A DNA stretch of 64,000 nt from Clitoria ternatea. Lineage: Eukaryota > Streptophyta > Magnoliopsida > Fabales > Fabaceae. A program made the translations under genes and the position numbers. Position 1 is the stretch's first letter, and the number at the start of each line of letters is the position of its first letter. The stretch covers positions 105,230,501 to 105,294,500 of the forward strand of contig CM075669.1 of NCBI GenBank assembly GCA_037962975.1. The letters are read 5' to 3'. The notes below the pieces were generated by a model. That model ran no database searches. It was not told where the DNA came from and saw only the letters and a list, made by a program, of their open reading frames with translations. This document shows positions 42,958 to 56,400 of the stretch, in pieces.

Positions 42958-44628
42958 TTAGTTTAGAGAACTAGGTACCCATTTTATGTTGGGTCCTTTT
43001 AGGTTAGCTTGTGGTGATGTTCCTTTGGGAACCCACACCTTTCTTAAAACCTTTGGCCCTAGTTTTCTAACACTACACCTATAAGCACTATGTCCTTTGA
43101 AACCACAATGATTACATTTCATAAAAGGTGAAGATGATTTTCTTGGTGGTACAAAGAAATTTTTATAGAGTTTTTCCCTTTTATGATTGTTATGTTCTTG
43201 ATCATATCCTAACCCGGTTTTATCAAACATGCATCTTTGTTGGCCAAGCAAAATATTCAAATTGTCTCGTCCATTTGTAAACTTTTCTAATGTCCTATTT
43301 AGGTCTACAATCTTGGTTTCTAACATAACGCATCTTTTTCAAAGTCACATGGTTTATCCTTAGAACATGCTTGAACATTTTCTAATTCTTCTTTTAAGCT
43401 TTCATTTTCTTTGCATACTTCCATAAGATGCATTTCAAGGGTATTACTAGTTTTCCTAGATGACTTAAGCCTATTAGAGACTTTCATAAATTTATCATAT
43501 AACTCCTCAAAAGCATCTAGTAGTTCATTCTTATCTAAGTCAAGAAGGTTTACCTCATTATCTTCTTCTTGATGATTGGCCATTAAGCAAAGATTTGCTT
43601 CCTCATTGTCTGAATCGTCGGAACTACTTACATCGTTCTCATCCCAAGCGATGTAAGCTCTTCTTCTTCCTCGTTTATCCTTGCCCTTCTTTTTAAGATT
43701 TGGGCAATCCGCCTTGAAGTGCCCTTCCTTGCCACATTCAAAACAACTAGGTGAAGAAGAAATTTCATTTGAAGTTGGCTTTTTACCTTGGGGCTTGAAG
43801 TTCTTTTGGAATCTTTTGTTCTTCATGAATCTTCCAAATCGTTTTACAAACAGCCCAAATTCCTCTTCTTCATCCATGTCACTGCATGATTCTTCTTCAT
43901 GTATAGAGGTGGCTTTGAGAGCTAAGCCTTTCTTCTTGGAGGATTTTTCTTCTTCCTCCGCTAGCTTCAAGACTTTTAGTTCTTGCTCTTGCTCTTGTAG
44001 TTTTCCAAAGAGTGTTGCAAGAGACATCTCATTGATGCTTGGAGATTGTTTTATGGCTGTGACAAGTGGTTGCCATTCCCTGCTAAGACTTTTTAAAACT
44101 TTATGCACAAGTTCTTTGTTAGTATAAACTTTGCCAAGAGTAATGAGATAATTAATAATAAGAGTAAATCTCTTCTGCATTTCTACTATGGTTTCCCCCG
44201 AGTTTATTCTAAAGCTTTCATATTGACTTGTCAAGGTACTACTCTTGGAGTCCTTCACATCGCTAGTACCTTCGTGAGTTACTTGTAGAGTATCCCACAT
44301 CTCCTTAGCGGATTGACAAGTCATTATTCTAAAAAATTCATCTGGACCTAATGCCATAGTGATGAGATTTTTTGCCTTATAGCCATATTGTACTTTCTTT
44401 TCTTCATCACTAGTCCATTTATCCATAGGTTTTTCAATATTTTTACTATCAACAGTATGCATTGGTATATAAGGACCATTTTTAATGGCATTCCAAACTC
44501 TCAAATCAATAGATTGAATGAAGATTCTCATTCTTTCTTTCCAAAAACACATAGCCTTCCCCATTGAAAGCGGGAGGTCTGTTTATAGCACCACCCTCGG
44601 GAAAAAGGTTGTGAAAACTTGAGGCCAT
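42958..44628 (-). pseudogene. CopC gag, two homopolymer frameshifts
   Basis: The start is ATG 44628 (MASSFHNLFPEGG), by homology with CopA. An extra T in a T run near 44560-44570 shifts the frame after about 30 codons. The main part (44564-43320) then runs through FWKERM, WQPLVTAIKQS and the intact first knuckle CFECGKEGHFKADC to the acidic and coiled-coil region. A missing A in an A run near 43335 shifts it again. The last part (43326-42958) has the second knuckle CNHCGFKGHSAYRC and the closing RKVWVPKGT block. Both lesions sit in homopolymers, so assembly error is possible. Confidence 0.87.
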
Positions 44629-44663
44629 CTAGTCTCTTGAAGCTGTTAAGCTTAATTTATCAA

Positions 44664-44682
44664 GAGTCAAGCTCTGATACCA
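44664..44682 (-). other. CopC primer binding site (tRNA-Met type)
   Basis: Reverse strand reads tggtatcagagcttgactc, two bases inside the 5' LTR edge. Confidence 0.85.
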
Positions 44683-44684
44683 CT

Positions 44685-46167
44685 TGTTGTTCAAGTGGCC
44701 TCAATACTCAAGAGGGGGGGTGAATTGAGTTTTAAAAACTTTGGTTGGAATGCCTTTGAACTTGATTTTTATATCCAAGTTTACAAGAATATGCAAGTGA
44801 AATTAAGTTAAAGGTAGTATGCAACTGAAATTAAGTTAAAGGTAGTATGCAATGCACCACAAGGATAAATATAGCTGAAGCAATTTAATAAATACTTGGT
44901 GGGTAGTATTTGAAATATATCAAATTGGACAAGCTCAAGTATGCAATTCACAATCAATCAACACAAATCAACCAATTGCAGTATATAAAAGTAAAAGAGT
45001 AAGGGAGAGGAGCTTGCAAACCAATATAACGAGTTCCACCAACACCGGTGTACGTCTCGCCTCTAAGCAACCCACTTAGAGGATTTCCACTATTGAAGTT
45101 TAGAGATACAAGCTATGAGCAATTGCAGCTTCCTAGTGTCCCACACTCAAGAACTCAATCCTCACTAGCAAAGGGTAACCCACCCAATCTCTCAAACTCT
45201 CAATACCCAAAGGTTGAACCCCAACCTTTGTGACCACTCAATCCTAGAGTGAAAAACCTTTGTGTTTGTTGAAGTGTTTACAAGGAAATGACTCTCTTAA
45301 TAGAGTAGATGTACAAGTGAAAGATCACACAAACTTTAACTCTCAAGATGAGAGGATGTACAAATTTGAACTCAGAATATGCAAGAAAGATAGCTTACTA
45401 AGCACAAGAACAAGTGAAGAATGATGGCTTCTAGTTGTATTTTTGTGCTTGAGTTCCTCTTGAATTTATAGAGCCATTTGAGAGCTTGAGGAGTGCCTTT
45501 CTTCTTCCTAGCCGTTACACATAGTGGGGATCTGAAGGAGTGGTAGAGAAATGTGCTGGTTTCCCACTAATATGTGTTTTCCCACTATCGTAATCGATTA
45601 CGCCTCGAGCTGTAATCGATTACAACTTGAATTTTTCATTCCAGATCATGTTGTAATCGATTAGCAAATTCATGGTAATCGATTATCACCAAGTCAGAGG
45701 CTTGATAATTGATTACTTCATTCCTGGTAATCAATTGTGTAAGGTACCTGATGCATTTAATTTGGTCACGCAGCTGTGCAATCGATTACTGCTTCCTTGT
45801 AATCGATTATTGACATTCCAGTGGCTTGGTAATCAATTATTTCATGTCCCATAATCGATTAGCTTAAACACCTGATTCACTTCATTCATTTTTTATTTTG
45901 GTAATCGATTATGTCATGTGTGTAATCGATTATTGTAATTCCAGTAGCTCTTTAATCGATTATCTTAAGTGTTGTAATCGATTAGCTCATGGTTCTGATG
46001 CATTTGTTCCAAAACAGAATCACCCTAATCGATTAGTCTGGGCTTCCTAATCGATTAGCTTCGCTGTATTTCTGGGTCTGATTCCAAGTCTTTGTTTTTG
46101 CAAAGATTTCTTCAAGAGTGTTTTGTCATTATCAAAATCCTTGAACCTGTTATCACATTCAAACACA
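44685..46167 (-). repeat. CopC 5' LTR
   Basis: 1483 bp. It is 29 bp longer than the 3' LTR because of a 28-bp tandem duplication (44798-44853) and one extra G. It has the taatcgatta array (about 45590-46065), in which several sites are altered to aatcaatt or aattgatt, and a TATA box at about 45463-45472. Confidence 0.92.
44798..44853. repeat. 28-bp tandem duplication in CopC 5' LTR
   Basis: tgaaattaagttaaaggtag starts at 44798 and again at 44826; the 3' LTR has one copy. Confidence 0.88.
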
Positions 46168-46172
46168 ATTTC
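46168..46172. repeat. CopC target-site duplication, right (atttc)
   Basis: atttc follows the LTR end aaacaca at 46167 and matches 36163-36167. Confidence 0.85.
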
Positions 46173-46333
46173 CACCATAATTACCAATTGTATCCACCTG
46201 GTGTACTCCTGGCTTCGGTCCTTGAGATACTCCAAGCTGGCATCTTGCAGCTGTACGACCTGAAACACCACACAACTCACAAACAACATTAGTAGCACCT
46301 ACACCTAATTTATCAAATTTATCGGATAATGCT
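46168..46333 (-). pseudogene. ATH gag fragment with zinc-knuckle-like region
   Basis: Minus-strand fragment encoding ALSDKFDKLGVGATNVV, then CELCGVSGRTAARC and a Gly/Asn-rich stretch. This matches the part of Athila-type gag just before its Pro-rich tail. GE begins at 46334 and CopC ends at 46167, so the fragment is bounded by two insertions. Confidence 0.7.
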
Positions 46334-49300
46334 TGTAACATCCCAAATTTTGAAGAAAATAAATTTATTGGGTAAAGATTATTAATTATTTATGGTCCAA
46401 TAATTATGGGAAAATTAATTAGACCGTAAAGGTGAATTATCGGTAAATTAAGAATTACCAGAACTGGATGATTTAACAGACGATGTGGGACCCACTTGGT
46501 CAAGTTGGATATTTGATAGGTCTGGAGTACTTACAAAATTATTGTGGTTATGATGGTGTAGTTAAAATAATTTTTGGTATTGAAGAGATAATTAATTGGA
46601 CACAGCGTATGTTGTTAAACGGGGAAAATACGAGCCAAATGAATAAAAGAAAACCAAAAATCCCATTTTCCCTTCTCCATTCAACCATCCCTTTTTCCTG
46701 TCTCTCCTCACTCACTTTACACTCTATTACATAATGGTTAAAGGGTTTTATTACACAATGGACAATAGGCAAAGATGCATGGCTTTACCCATTGGTTATT
46801 GACCAATTTTTGGTCATCTTTTTCCCCTCTCTCTTCTCACAACCATCCATTCTTCTTCTTCTCCCCCAACCTTTATTTTTCTTCTTCTTCTCCTCCCTCT
46901 CCACCAAACCGTCCACCACCCTTCTCCTTCCATTTCTTGCCCAAAATTAAAACTAAGCTTGGATTCATAAAGCATAGATGGCACTTTGGGGCAATGCTTG
47001 GTTCACTTCTCCTTCTCCATCTCTCAATTTCGTGTTCCTTTTTGGGCTAGGAGAAAGAGGTAAGGCTTTGAACACCTATGGTTTTTATTGATGATTTTGA
47101 GTTTATAGAGGTATTATGATAGGAGATTAAGTGGTATATTAATAAAAGGATGAACCCGGCTTTGATAGCTTAGAGATGTGATTTTTATTATGGTTTTATG
47201 AATGAATAAGAATGTGGGCTATTGAGTTATGAGGATTCATGGAATGGGTTGTAGTGGTTGATTTGGTGATTTTAGAGAAAAACCCTAAGTGTGGATATCT
47301 TGGGGGTTTTGGCCAAATTAATGAATTTGATGATTTTGGTGCCTTTGGAATGAGTTATATAAGGGAAATGAGATTTTAGAAATATTAGAATTGATTATGG
47401 ATGTTAATGAAGTTTTGAGTTAAGTTAAATGCATTATGAATGATGGTATATGCATGTGAAACTCAAACCATAGGGTAGATGACCATTGGGAACATTTAAG
47501 GAATTTTTCCTGAATGGAACAAAGCTTGATTCGGACTCTATCATCCCTGTTTTTCAATAAGTTGATTTCCTTAGAAATCGCTTTAAAACTTGACCTGAAT
47601 ACCTTTGGTGTTTTAGACCCAGATTTTTCATACAATCTTAGAATTGAATGATTTTGGTCTCAATCTCTTCGTTTTAAAAAGATCTTCAACCTTTGTTTCT
47701 AGCCTCAAACTTTGATTCTTACTCTGTCAACCCCAAAATCAAAGATTAAGTATATTCATCTCAAAATTTCAACGTTTGGACGTTTTTCTCTACGCATGGT
47801 TCAGAAAAAAATTCATAACTTTCTCATACAACCTTCGATTTAGGTAAACTTGGTGTCAAAATCTCTGTAATGAAATTATCTACATTTTCCATGCAAACAT
47901 CAAAAGCTAAATCCTTCTAGATTGGTACAGTTTAATAAATCTTTGTGACCCCTTGGCTGTTTCATTTCAATGCTGGCAGCTTTCGATAAAATTCGTGTAT
48001 CTCCCTCTTCCGGTACTTGAATCAGTCCGTTATTTTTTCTATGGATCCTTATCATAGACCTCTACAATTTTTATGAAAGGTATGAAATCAAATTCCTAAG
48101 AGAGAATTAATGGTGAATTTCTTTCTAAAACCCTAGCTGATCCCGGAAGCCTCTAGAGCACCCTGTCGTAAATCGGGTATATCTCGGGCTACAAAACTTG
48201 GATCACTAAAAATGATATATCACATTAAAGAGGAAAAGAAGACCTAAAAACTTCATGAAGGTCTTGAAATCAAATTCTCACTCCATAAATCCCTGAATTT
48301 AAAACATTATACCAATTCATGTTTCTCCAGCTACAGCTTGCACTAGGTGCAGTATTTTTCACATATCTCTCTCATATGGCCATGAAATTGAATAAGGCAT
48401 TCACCAAAATTTTTGTAACACATTTCTCCACAACTTTTATGAAGAAACCAAAGTCCAATTCACAACCCATTTGGCCCAGAAAAATTATTTGTGCAAGGGA
48501 CAAAAATCCCGTTACAAGCCTGCACCCTTTTAGTATTTGGGCCATATCTCACTCAATTCTTGATGGATTTTTCTGTACTTTATATGGATTTAAAGCGGAA
48601 CAAACGTTATACAACTTTTACGGTTAGGACATTTTCGAATTCGGCCCATAAAGGCCTTAAAATGTCCGCACAAAGTGACGCCCAACACCTTGACACATCA
48701 GCTCCCATGCAACATGAGCCAATCAACTTGCAACACCAATGGACACTTATCTCCTTCACCTTGAACCCTCCCTCCATGCATTTCCATAGCTTGATACATG
48801 TCCTCCTATGTGTCCAGCAATGGTTAACTCCTTTCTCAACAAGCTACAACAGCTTGCTTCACAAGGAGAAGTAATGACATGGTGTCATGTCATGATAAGC
48901 CATCACCTAAATCATCATGCCATACCCTATACCATGCTACATCATTCATTAAGATTGTCTTCTTTTCCTTGCCCATTCACATTCAAAATTGCAAGATTAG
49001 GACCAAGACTTTAACACACCACATTCTTTTATTACACCATGCCTTATGCCATACACATGATGCCTTCACTTCATCCAACACACTTACCACTAACTTACTC
49101 TCTTCTCTAAAATTTCAACAGCCACCTCCTCTCTATTCCAGCCACCACATCTCCTCCTTAATTATCCAAATCAACCACCATACTTCTCCTCCTTCACGGC
49201 TACACCACCACCATCACCATTACTCTAAACCAACACACATTGTCTTGCTCTCTTTCTCTCCTTCTTGGCCAGCGTGTGAACTCCTTCCAGGCAGCAAGAA

Positions 49301-49974
49301 CTTCTTCATTTCCTCATCATCCAAGAGTCAAAAATCTAGCATTCAAACCCCTTTGTTCATCCCTCCTAGGCTGTGACTTCCTTGGCCCAAAGGTAAGGCC
49401 TTTGCACTTGGAATCTTTGGTTTATGATCATCTATTTCATTCTAATTTTTCTACAGCCATGCATGCTTATTGATCATCATTCTTTTTCTATTTTTTAGGA
49501 CTCAAAAATCGTGTACCATGGCTGTTCTTGGAGCTTCATGTTTGATCTCACACTCCTCAAAAATCACCGATAGGAACTGGCAACTAAATGACGAAGGACT
49601 CGAAGGTTATTAGAACTTTAGAAAAGGTTAAATCTTCCACTTTTCATGGAAAAACCCTTGCTGTTTGTTGACTGTCCATGGCTCCTAAATTCTTGAAATT
49701 GTTGCATGACATTTTTTTTTTGCATTCAAGAGGCAATCCGCGGCGATCGGTGGCAAGAACGGTGATCGAAAAAAAATTTTAAGCAAACCACCTTTTTCCC
49801 CCTTTAAGGTCGTGAGGTACCATGAGGTAAGGGGGTTCCATCTCGTTTTAAATTGATTCTGATTCCGCTATAATATTTCTCGTGTAGTTAGAAATCCTTA
49901 TTTTAATTTTCCTTACAATCCGACGGTTGAATCGAAAAATCTAAGTTTTTTCTTGCTGCTGCGTTTTGGACATT

Positions 49975-50020
<46 letters not shown>

Positions 50021-50222
50021 CTAATTTGATATCCCACAAAAAAATAATATATGTATATATGTACCGGTTCGCTAAAAAGGAAAAGATTACTAAGTAAAAA
50101 TTTTACGCGAATTAGTAAGAGGTAGAAAACGACGTGAGTACGGTGGGATGATTCGATATGGTGGTATTGATTATTTTTAAGTACTTATGTAATTTGAAAT
50201 TTAATTTTTCCGGTAAGCCCAT
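46334..50222 (+). other. Non-coding left part of GE
   Basis: No gene. CT-rich leader-like blocks lie at about 46690-46990 and 49090-49340, each followed by a donor-like ggtaagg (47051 and 49388). An AT microsatellite lies at about 49979-50018. Frames such as 48879-49376 are His/Ser/Pro-rich products of the CT-rich DNA. Two leader-like blocks suggest more than one LTR-derived piece. Confidence 0.5.
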
Positions 50223-51481
50223 TGTAACACCCTAATTTTTAATAAATAATAACCCAATAACAGGGAAAAATTTTTCACAAAAACAACCCCTGGTCAATCG
50301 GCATAAAAAAGAAGAAGACAAGGGAAAGGAAAGAACATTTACACATATAGCAATCAGCGGAAGGAACAAGGCTTGAACCAACCCATTCGGTTCAGCGGAA
50401 CACATCAGCGCCTGGGCGAAATCCAAGACGACTCTGACTCGCTTAAGCGAGGTCCAGGACGCTTGAGCGAGACAACTCACTCGCTCGGGCGAAGTACCAT
50501 TCGCTTGGGCGATACCACGACAAAAGCCTTCCAGCAGTACGCATTCGCTGGAGCGGATCCTTCATTCGCTGAAGCGAGAAGCCCCACACGGCAAATTCAT
50601 CACTCGGCAGCGGGACATCCATACACTCGGTAAACGACTAAGTCCACTTGAAAGTTCATTCCTAAGTCCATTCTGTGTTCCATAACTTAGCCCTTCAATT
50701 TTATCCATGCGGCCACACCTATACTCTACTCGGACACTGAGGGTTATCCCACTCGGATTCCAGAACTCCTTCTCACTCGGAATATATCCTATTCAAACAT
50801 CACTTGACGTATTCCATCCTTAACACAACCGGGTCACATTACACTTCCACTATTCGGTATACATTCACATTCACTCGGAAAATTAGGTAGTTAAGTCCCA
50901 CTCAGACTTATTCAGAACTCAACCACTCAGGATACAGACCCTTACTCACTCGGAATATACATCTTCCACTCGGATTATCAATGTTTTACACTTAGAATCC
51001 CTTCCATTCTAAGCCACTACACTAACTCCTCTCTCAGGAGAGAATCGCTCAAGGTTTTCACTCGGGAATACGAACTCTTCCTCACTCGGGTTTTACTTAT
51101 ATTTTTCACTCGGTAATGACCGCTCTCATTATCACTCGGGGATTCTTTCATTAGATCTTACACAGTATAGGTTCATCCAAGGTATTTTACTCAAAATCCA
51201 TTGAAGTATCATCACTCGAACAAGAAGGCATAGCCATTTGCAGCCCCACTCGGAGTTGACTCCCCAATTACGTCTACTCGGAAATCATTAACTGAGCAAT
51301 ATTCTAACCATCAACACCCCTCAGTCTGCCCAGACATAGACCACCCGTATACAACATATGTGTACATACATATTCATACACTCGGAATACCCATTACCTT
51401 AACATCATTCATTCCTCAGCACCTGTTATCAACGTGAACTATTACGTATAAAAACATGCACTCAGATCTCAATAGCTCAAA

Positions 51482-51519
<38 letters not shown>

Positions 51520-53470
51520 CCATATTCATTACACCACACTGTTATTATGAGCCGGCCAAGGCTACAACTGACGAAACATGACAAATTACAAAAATAAGCA
51601 CTCTACGGTCGGAGTGCACCCCACTCGGACCTGAGACCTTATCATAACTTCAGAGTCCAACCTGCACACACTGAAAAATAGTGTAGGGGTGAGCTTTTAC
51701 ATATAAAGTGACAGCTATTGACTCAGACTTTACCTCCATTCTCAATTATATAATTTACCGGGTTCAATCCATAACGATATATATATATATATATACTGCC
51801 AATTAATGTAAGAGCCAAACCACATCATTCAATCGGAATTCGTATAATAACATATATTCTCAATCATAACATCACACTGCACTTAGTAACAGTATCAACA
51901 CCTGTCTATTCATTCAGTCGGAATTCACTCATGCGACATCATCTAGTCGGAGTTCACTCAATTCATTTAATCCATGCAATTCACAATAATCTCACTAACA
52001 ATGCTCATAGACTCATGCATGCGGATCCGACTTAAACAGTGAGTTCAGTGCAGATTCCTTCCCGGTCCCTCGTCCACTAGCCCTTTCCGTGTGGCACCGG
52101 TCACCCCGTGACGTCTCGAGGCCCAGCTCTAGCTCCATCGGCTACCACGGGTCCTCATGGAACTAACCAGGAATCTGACTGGAACTCATTTTATATGACT
52201 CTAGATGCCTTTCCGACCCCCCGTCCACTAGCCCTTTTCGTGTGGCACCGGTCACCCCGTGACATCTCGAGACCCAGCTCTAGCTCCATCGGCTACCACG
52301 GGTCCTCATGGAACTGGTCAGGAATCTGGGAATCATCCCACATATGCAATCTCATGCAAATTCACAACAACATCCAAGCTTACCAGACGCGTCTCACACA
52401 GCCATCAATGGGTCACAACCGATCCCCCCACACAGCATTCAGATTCATTCGGAATCCCACATTCCATTACAACAACACATGCCTCTATCATAATAACTCA
52501 CAACAGCAAGCATAGGTAACCACATTACAGTACATCCACTCAACAATTTTAACAGAGTCAGCATACCTTTCCACACGGCATTCAACTGGAAATCACGCAT
52601 CAATTCACATCTCATGCATTCGGGGATAATGGTAACACGCACACACATTCACTCAACAAACTCAGATTTTAACAACATGCATCACAGAAGTATTAACAGG
52701 CACTCAAAGACGAGGTCACACAACCCTTAACCTTTCACAGATGTCCCAATTCGGAAATTGCATGCACAATCAGTCAATCACCACACATCGATCTACACAT
52801 TTCACACACATATTACATTAAAGCAAGCACCAGGGACCCGGTCATAAACCATACGCTTGACATGCAAGGCGCCCCCTACCTGCTGTCGGGGTTCAGAGAC
52901 TCTTCAAGTTGTAGTGTTGACCGATCATCCCTCCGTTACTCCTCCAACAGCCTTCGAGCTCAGCGTTGATCCTGGGCCAGAGTTGCTCCTTTCCTCCAAC
53001 GGGTCCGTCTCCTCCACAGCTCCAAAGCACTTCCAGCACAGCCTTCCAACTGGAATACCACAGCTCCAGGTAGAAGAAGAAGGAGAGGAAGAAGGCAATA
53101 GGGAGGAAGGAGAGGACAGGGAGTGGAGTCAGAGTTGTGTTGATGTTCCTCCAGGAGCCCTCGACTCTCTCACTGTTCGAGTGGCGACGTGAATGAGAGT
53201 GAAGAAGAAGAGAAACAGGGAAGGAGAGACCATATGCACGCTCAAGAAGAGCTGCCAGTGTGAATAATGAGAGAAAGAGAGAGCTAAAGTTGTCTTATAC
53301 TCCTAGGGACACATGCGTCCTTTCACCTGGCACTATTATTATTATTGATTCAATTATTTCTACCCAAATCAGCAATTACTCTAATTAACCATTAATCCTA
53401 ATTTTGTAATTAACCTTTAATTAATAGCTTAACTTCAATCGGTAATTAAGTTAGAAATCGGGATGTTACA
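50223..53470 (-). repeat. G2 3' LTR
   Basis: 3248 bp. Contents by genomic position: cgcttaagcgag-type motifs (50430-50580), many cactcgg motifs (50700-51400), an AT microsatellite (about 51488-51514), a tandem pair of about 115-bp blocks (52062-52330), a donor-like motif on the reverse strand (52878) and CT-rich leader sequence (reverse strand, 53040-53280). Confidence 0.92.
52062..52330 (-). repeat. 150-bp-spaced duplication in G2 LTR, block shared with G1
   Basis: A segment with gtccactagccc, tgtggcaccggtcacc and ctccatcggctaccacgg occurs at about 52062-52180 and again at 52211-52330. Its reverse complement matches a single copy in the G1 LTR near 6120-6215 (gtggtagccgttggagct, tctcgagacgccgtgggg, ccggtgccacc). 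Confidence 0.8.
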
Positions 53471-53489
53471 GTTCTCCCCCTCTCAAAAG
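53471..53489 (-). other. G2 polypurine tract
   Basis: Reverse strand reads gagagggggagaac directly before the LTR, preceded by ttcgaggacaaaattc. G1 has ttcggggacgaaattc at the same place. Confidence 0.8.
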
Positions 53490-56400
53490 AATTTTGTCCT
53501 CGAAATTCAAACACATGCTTAGCCTTAATAAACCACTTGGAAATCACTGACATACCACAATAAGCAGTTACACATCTATGTTTCTTAAGTATTCATCCAT
53601 CGTTTAAATCCCAGTCGGCACAATTGGCCTCTAAAGCAATTCACCGATCGCTCCACCCGAAAAACCGGGACATTATGCTTAACATATTTCCACTCGGAAA
53701 TGGCACCATTGACTCGGAATAACATTCCTTTCTTTCACTCAGACTTAGCTCAACAAACAGATCGGAATACCACAGCCATGTTTCGACTGCAACTCTTCAC
53801 CCATCCACGTTTTCGACTGCTTCGTAATTTCTAATCAGCATAAAACAACTCTTCATAGCCTTCATTACATTCGAGACTCCATTTCCCACGTAGTTACCCC
53901 CATTCAGCTCTGCCAGTTCACCCTAGCCATTGGCACTTTCCAGTTCTTTGGTCGCTCGGCCTTACATTCTCAACACCGATCGGCGTATTCACACCATCGG
54001 GTCTCCCGACTCAATGTGTCACTCGGCACGACCATGCGCTCACACAAAGCATAGGCTTGACATTGGGTCACATGGGACACATTCTAGACGTTATTCGACC
54101 ATTTGGGAAGAATCCAGTCGGTACACAACATTACCGATTCCCTAGGATACCCACTACTGACTGATTCATTTCGGGTTTAGCTCTCGGATTTTCAAATTTT
54201 CGGCCACGAGATTCCTTTCTTAACCAAAATGAACACTCAACGAGTTCCTATAAGCTTCAATTAGCACACTTGTCTGGATTTGCCTCGTACAGGTACCACA
54301 CTCGGTCCATACATCTCAGCTTCTTAACCATTCCTTTGGCTAACTGCATGCCTATAACCCACGAGTGTCACTCGGCCCTCTCACTCGAAAATTTCAATCG
54401 GGGTTTTAAGGACAGTTCTCATCCGGGAATTCTTCCACTTGCAGAATTTACTCATAATTCAAGCCTTCCGCGAAACCAACCCGAGTCCAAGCCCAGCAGT
54501 CCCAAACGCTGACCTGAGTACGATTTCAAATAAATCCTTCTCTTGGATATCTACTCCTCTTGGAGGTCCTTCACTCGGAGACTTCCTATCTACCAAATTT
54601 CCACTCGGAATCCAGGCTTACTCCAAATATAAATCCGAGTTCAATTCAGCAGTTTCACATCACCCGAACACAGCTATAAATAAGTTTACCACTCGGTATT
54701 TTCTCTCCCTTGGGTAATTCACTCGAAAACTTACACACTCGAAGTTCCATTTTCCGACGAGAAGTACTTTTCTCCTGGAAGATCACTCGGTTGGACATCC
54801 CAAGGGTATTAGGAATTCTACACTCGCTATCTTACTATTCGGAATCGTTCCACACGGTGCCATTCCACTTGAAAGTGATACACTCCGAGTCACGTCACTC
54901 AAATCTTGCCTTACCTAGAAGGTTATGCTCAGATACCATTCCCTTAACTTAGTAATGATCCTCTCAATAAGGTTCTACTTGGAACCCCCAAAATTTTCAC
55001 TCAACAGTTCTTTCCCACAAGGATTTCACTCGGAATTGTCTCCACCCTCACACACTCGGAATTTACTAACCTTTCCCGAGCAATTCCTAACCCTACAATT
55101 TAGTTTGGCTCCAATCCTGGTTTCCTCATTAGGCTTACAGTATCACTCGGTTAACTTTTCAAAAACTCCGACTTCAGTGACAGTTGATCACCCTTCATAT
55201 TCCATTACCAATCATCCTTTAGTAGCCAATCCATACCCAGCAACCTCTAATCCTCTCGGAAGCAGACACATCAAAGTCAACAAACCCTCTACCTTCATTT
55301 TGGTACACAATCACATAACACTCATTTAAGATAACTCTCGTCATCACTTGGAATCGTCTGAAAGACTCACCATCACCATAAGCAGTTACAGCTTCCCTGC
55401 CCGACTCATGAATTGTTGCATCCAACTTATAGGATGACGTCTCATTCCTATAGGGTTACAACAATCACATGGTCACTGCAACGCGTACGCTGCCACATTA
55501 CCTATGGCAGGAAGAGTCATCTCAGAGCAGTATGCCTCACACGGACCAGACTCACGCAACTAATACTAATTCACACGGTAGTTAATGGCAGTTCACACAC
55601 ATAAGTAATACACCTACATCAACATCATGCGTCACATAGGGTTCATCACGCATCAATAATCATGAAAGTCATTTATCACTTCTGTAAAACAGAATTAAGG
55701 CAATACAACAATCGGCTTCTAGCCAACACCGAGTAAATATTTCCTCTAAATCTTATTCCTCACAAAACCATGGCTCAAATTAAATTCTTAACTCTCAGCT
55801 ATATAATAACATCACTCACTCGGGTTCATGTAATTCACTCAGGATTAAGCAATTCACAATCACATATGCTATTATAACACACCATGAACTCAACAATGGC
55901 ACTAATGTACATACAGACACTCAGTTGGATTTCATACCACTTATTCATGGCTATATTATTGTCCACTACATCATGCACCATAACCACAACATCACATTGC
56001 ACTTGGTAATAGCACCGACATATACATATGCCCATCCAATCAGATTTACCCAAATCAATTCCAACTACATTAAGGGTTTCACTCACAATATCATATTCAC
56101 ACATTCACATAGTTCACACTGAGCTCATTTATCCTCATAAGTGTACACACAATCATTCAATCAAAAATTGTACCATAACATACATTCTCAATTATAACAT
56201 TGCATCACACTTGGCAACAGCATCAATACATGTACATTCACTCAGTCAGACCTCATTCATACAACATCATCAAGTCGGAAACTACTCAATCATTCAAATC
56301 CATGCAGATCATGTCAGCCTCAATAATAATGCTCTTATACACATGTATTCATGCAGTCGGCGAATCAGATGCACACGATTTATTCACCAGGAGTCCAACT

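Larger units (their letters stand above)
36168..46167 (-). mobile_element. CopC: near-complete Sirevirus-like copia element
   Basis: 10,000 bp on the minus strand. LTRs are 36168-37621 (3', 1454 bp) and 44685-46167 (5', 1483 bp). The target duplication atttc is perfect and lies within ATH gag. Order: 5' LTR, primer site, gag, pol, ORF3, polypurine tracts, 3' LTR. About 33 LTR differences (roughly 2.3%) were counted by eye, nearly all transitions, plus a 28-bp tandem duplication in the 5' LTR. The gag has two frameshifts, pol one stop and ORF3 three stops, so the copy is inactive. It is the best template here for the uninterrupted gene order. Confidence 0.94.

Noticed and set aside
48879..49376. 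165-residue His/Ser/Pro-rich frame
   Set aside because: Explained by the CT- and CA-rich leader-like DNA of GE; no known domain and overlapping frames of similar length.
49979..50018. Functional AT-rich origin or matrix attachment site
   Set aside because: A plain AT microsatellite; similar runs in the two G2 LTRs differ in length, as expected for slippage.
52108..52515. 135-residue frame in G2 LTR, repeated at 59547-59954
   Set aside because: Comes from the duplicated 115-bp block and is present in both LTRs; no domain.
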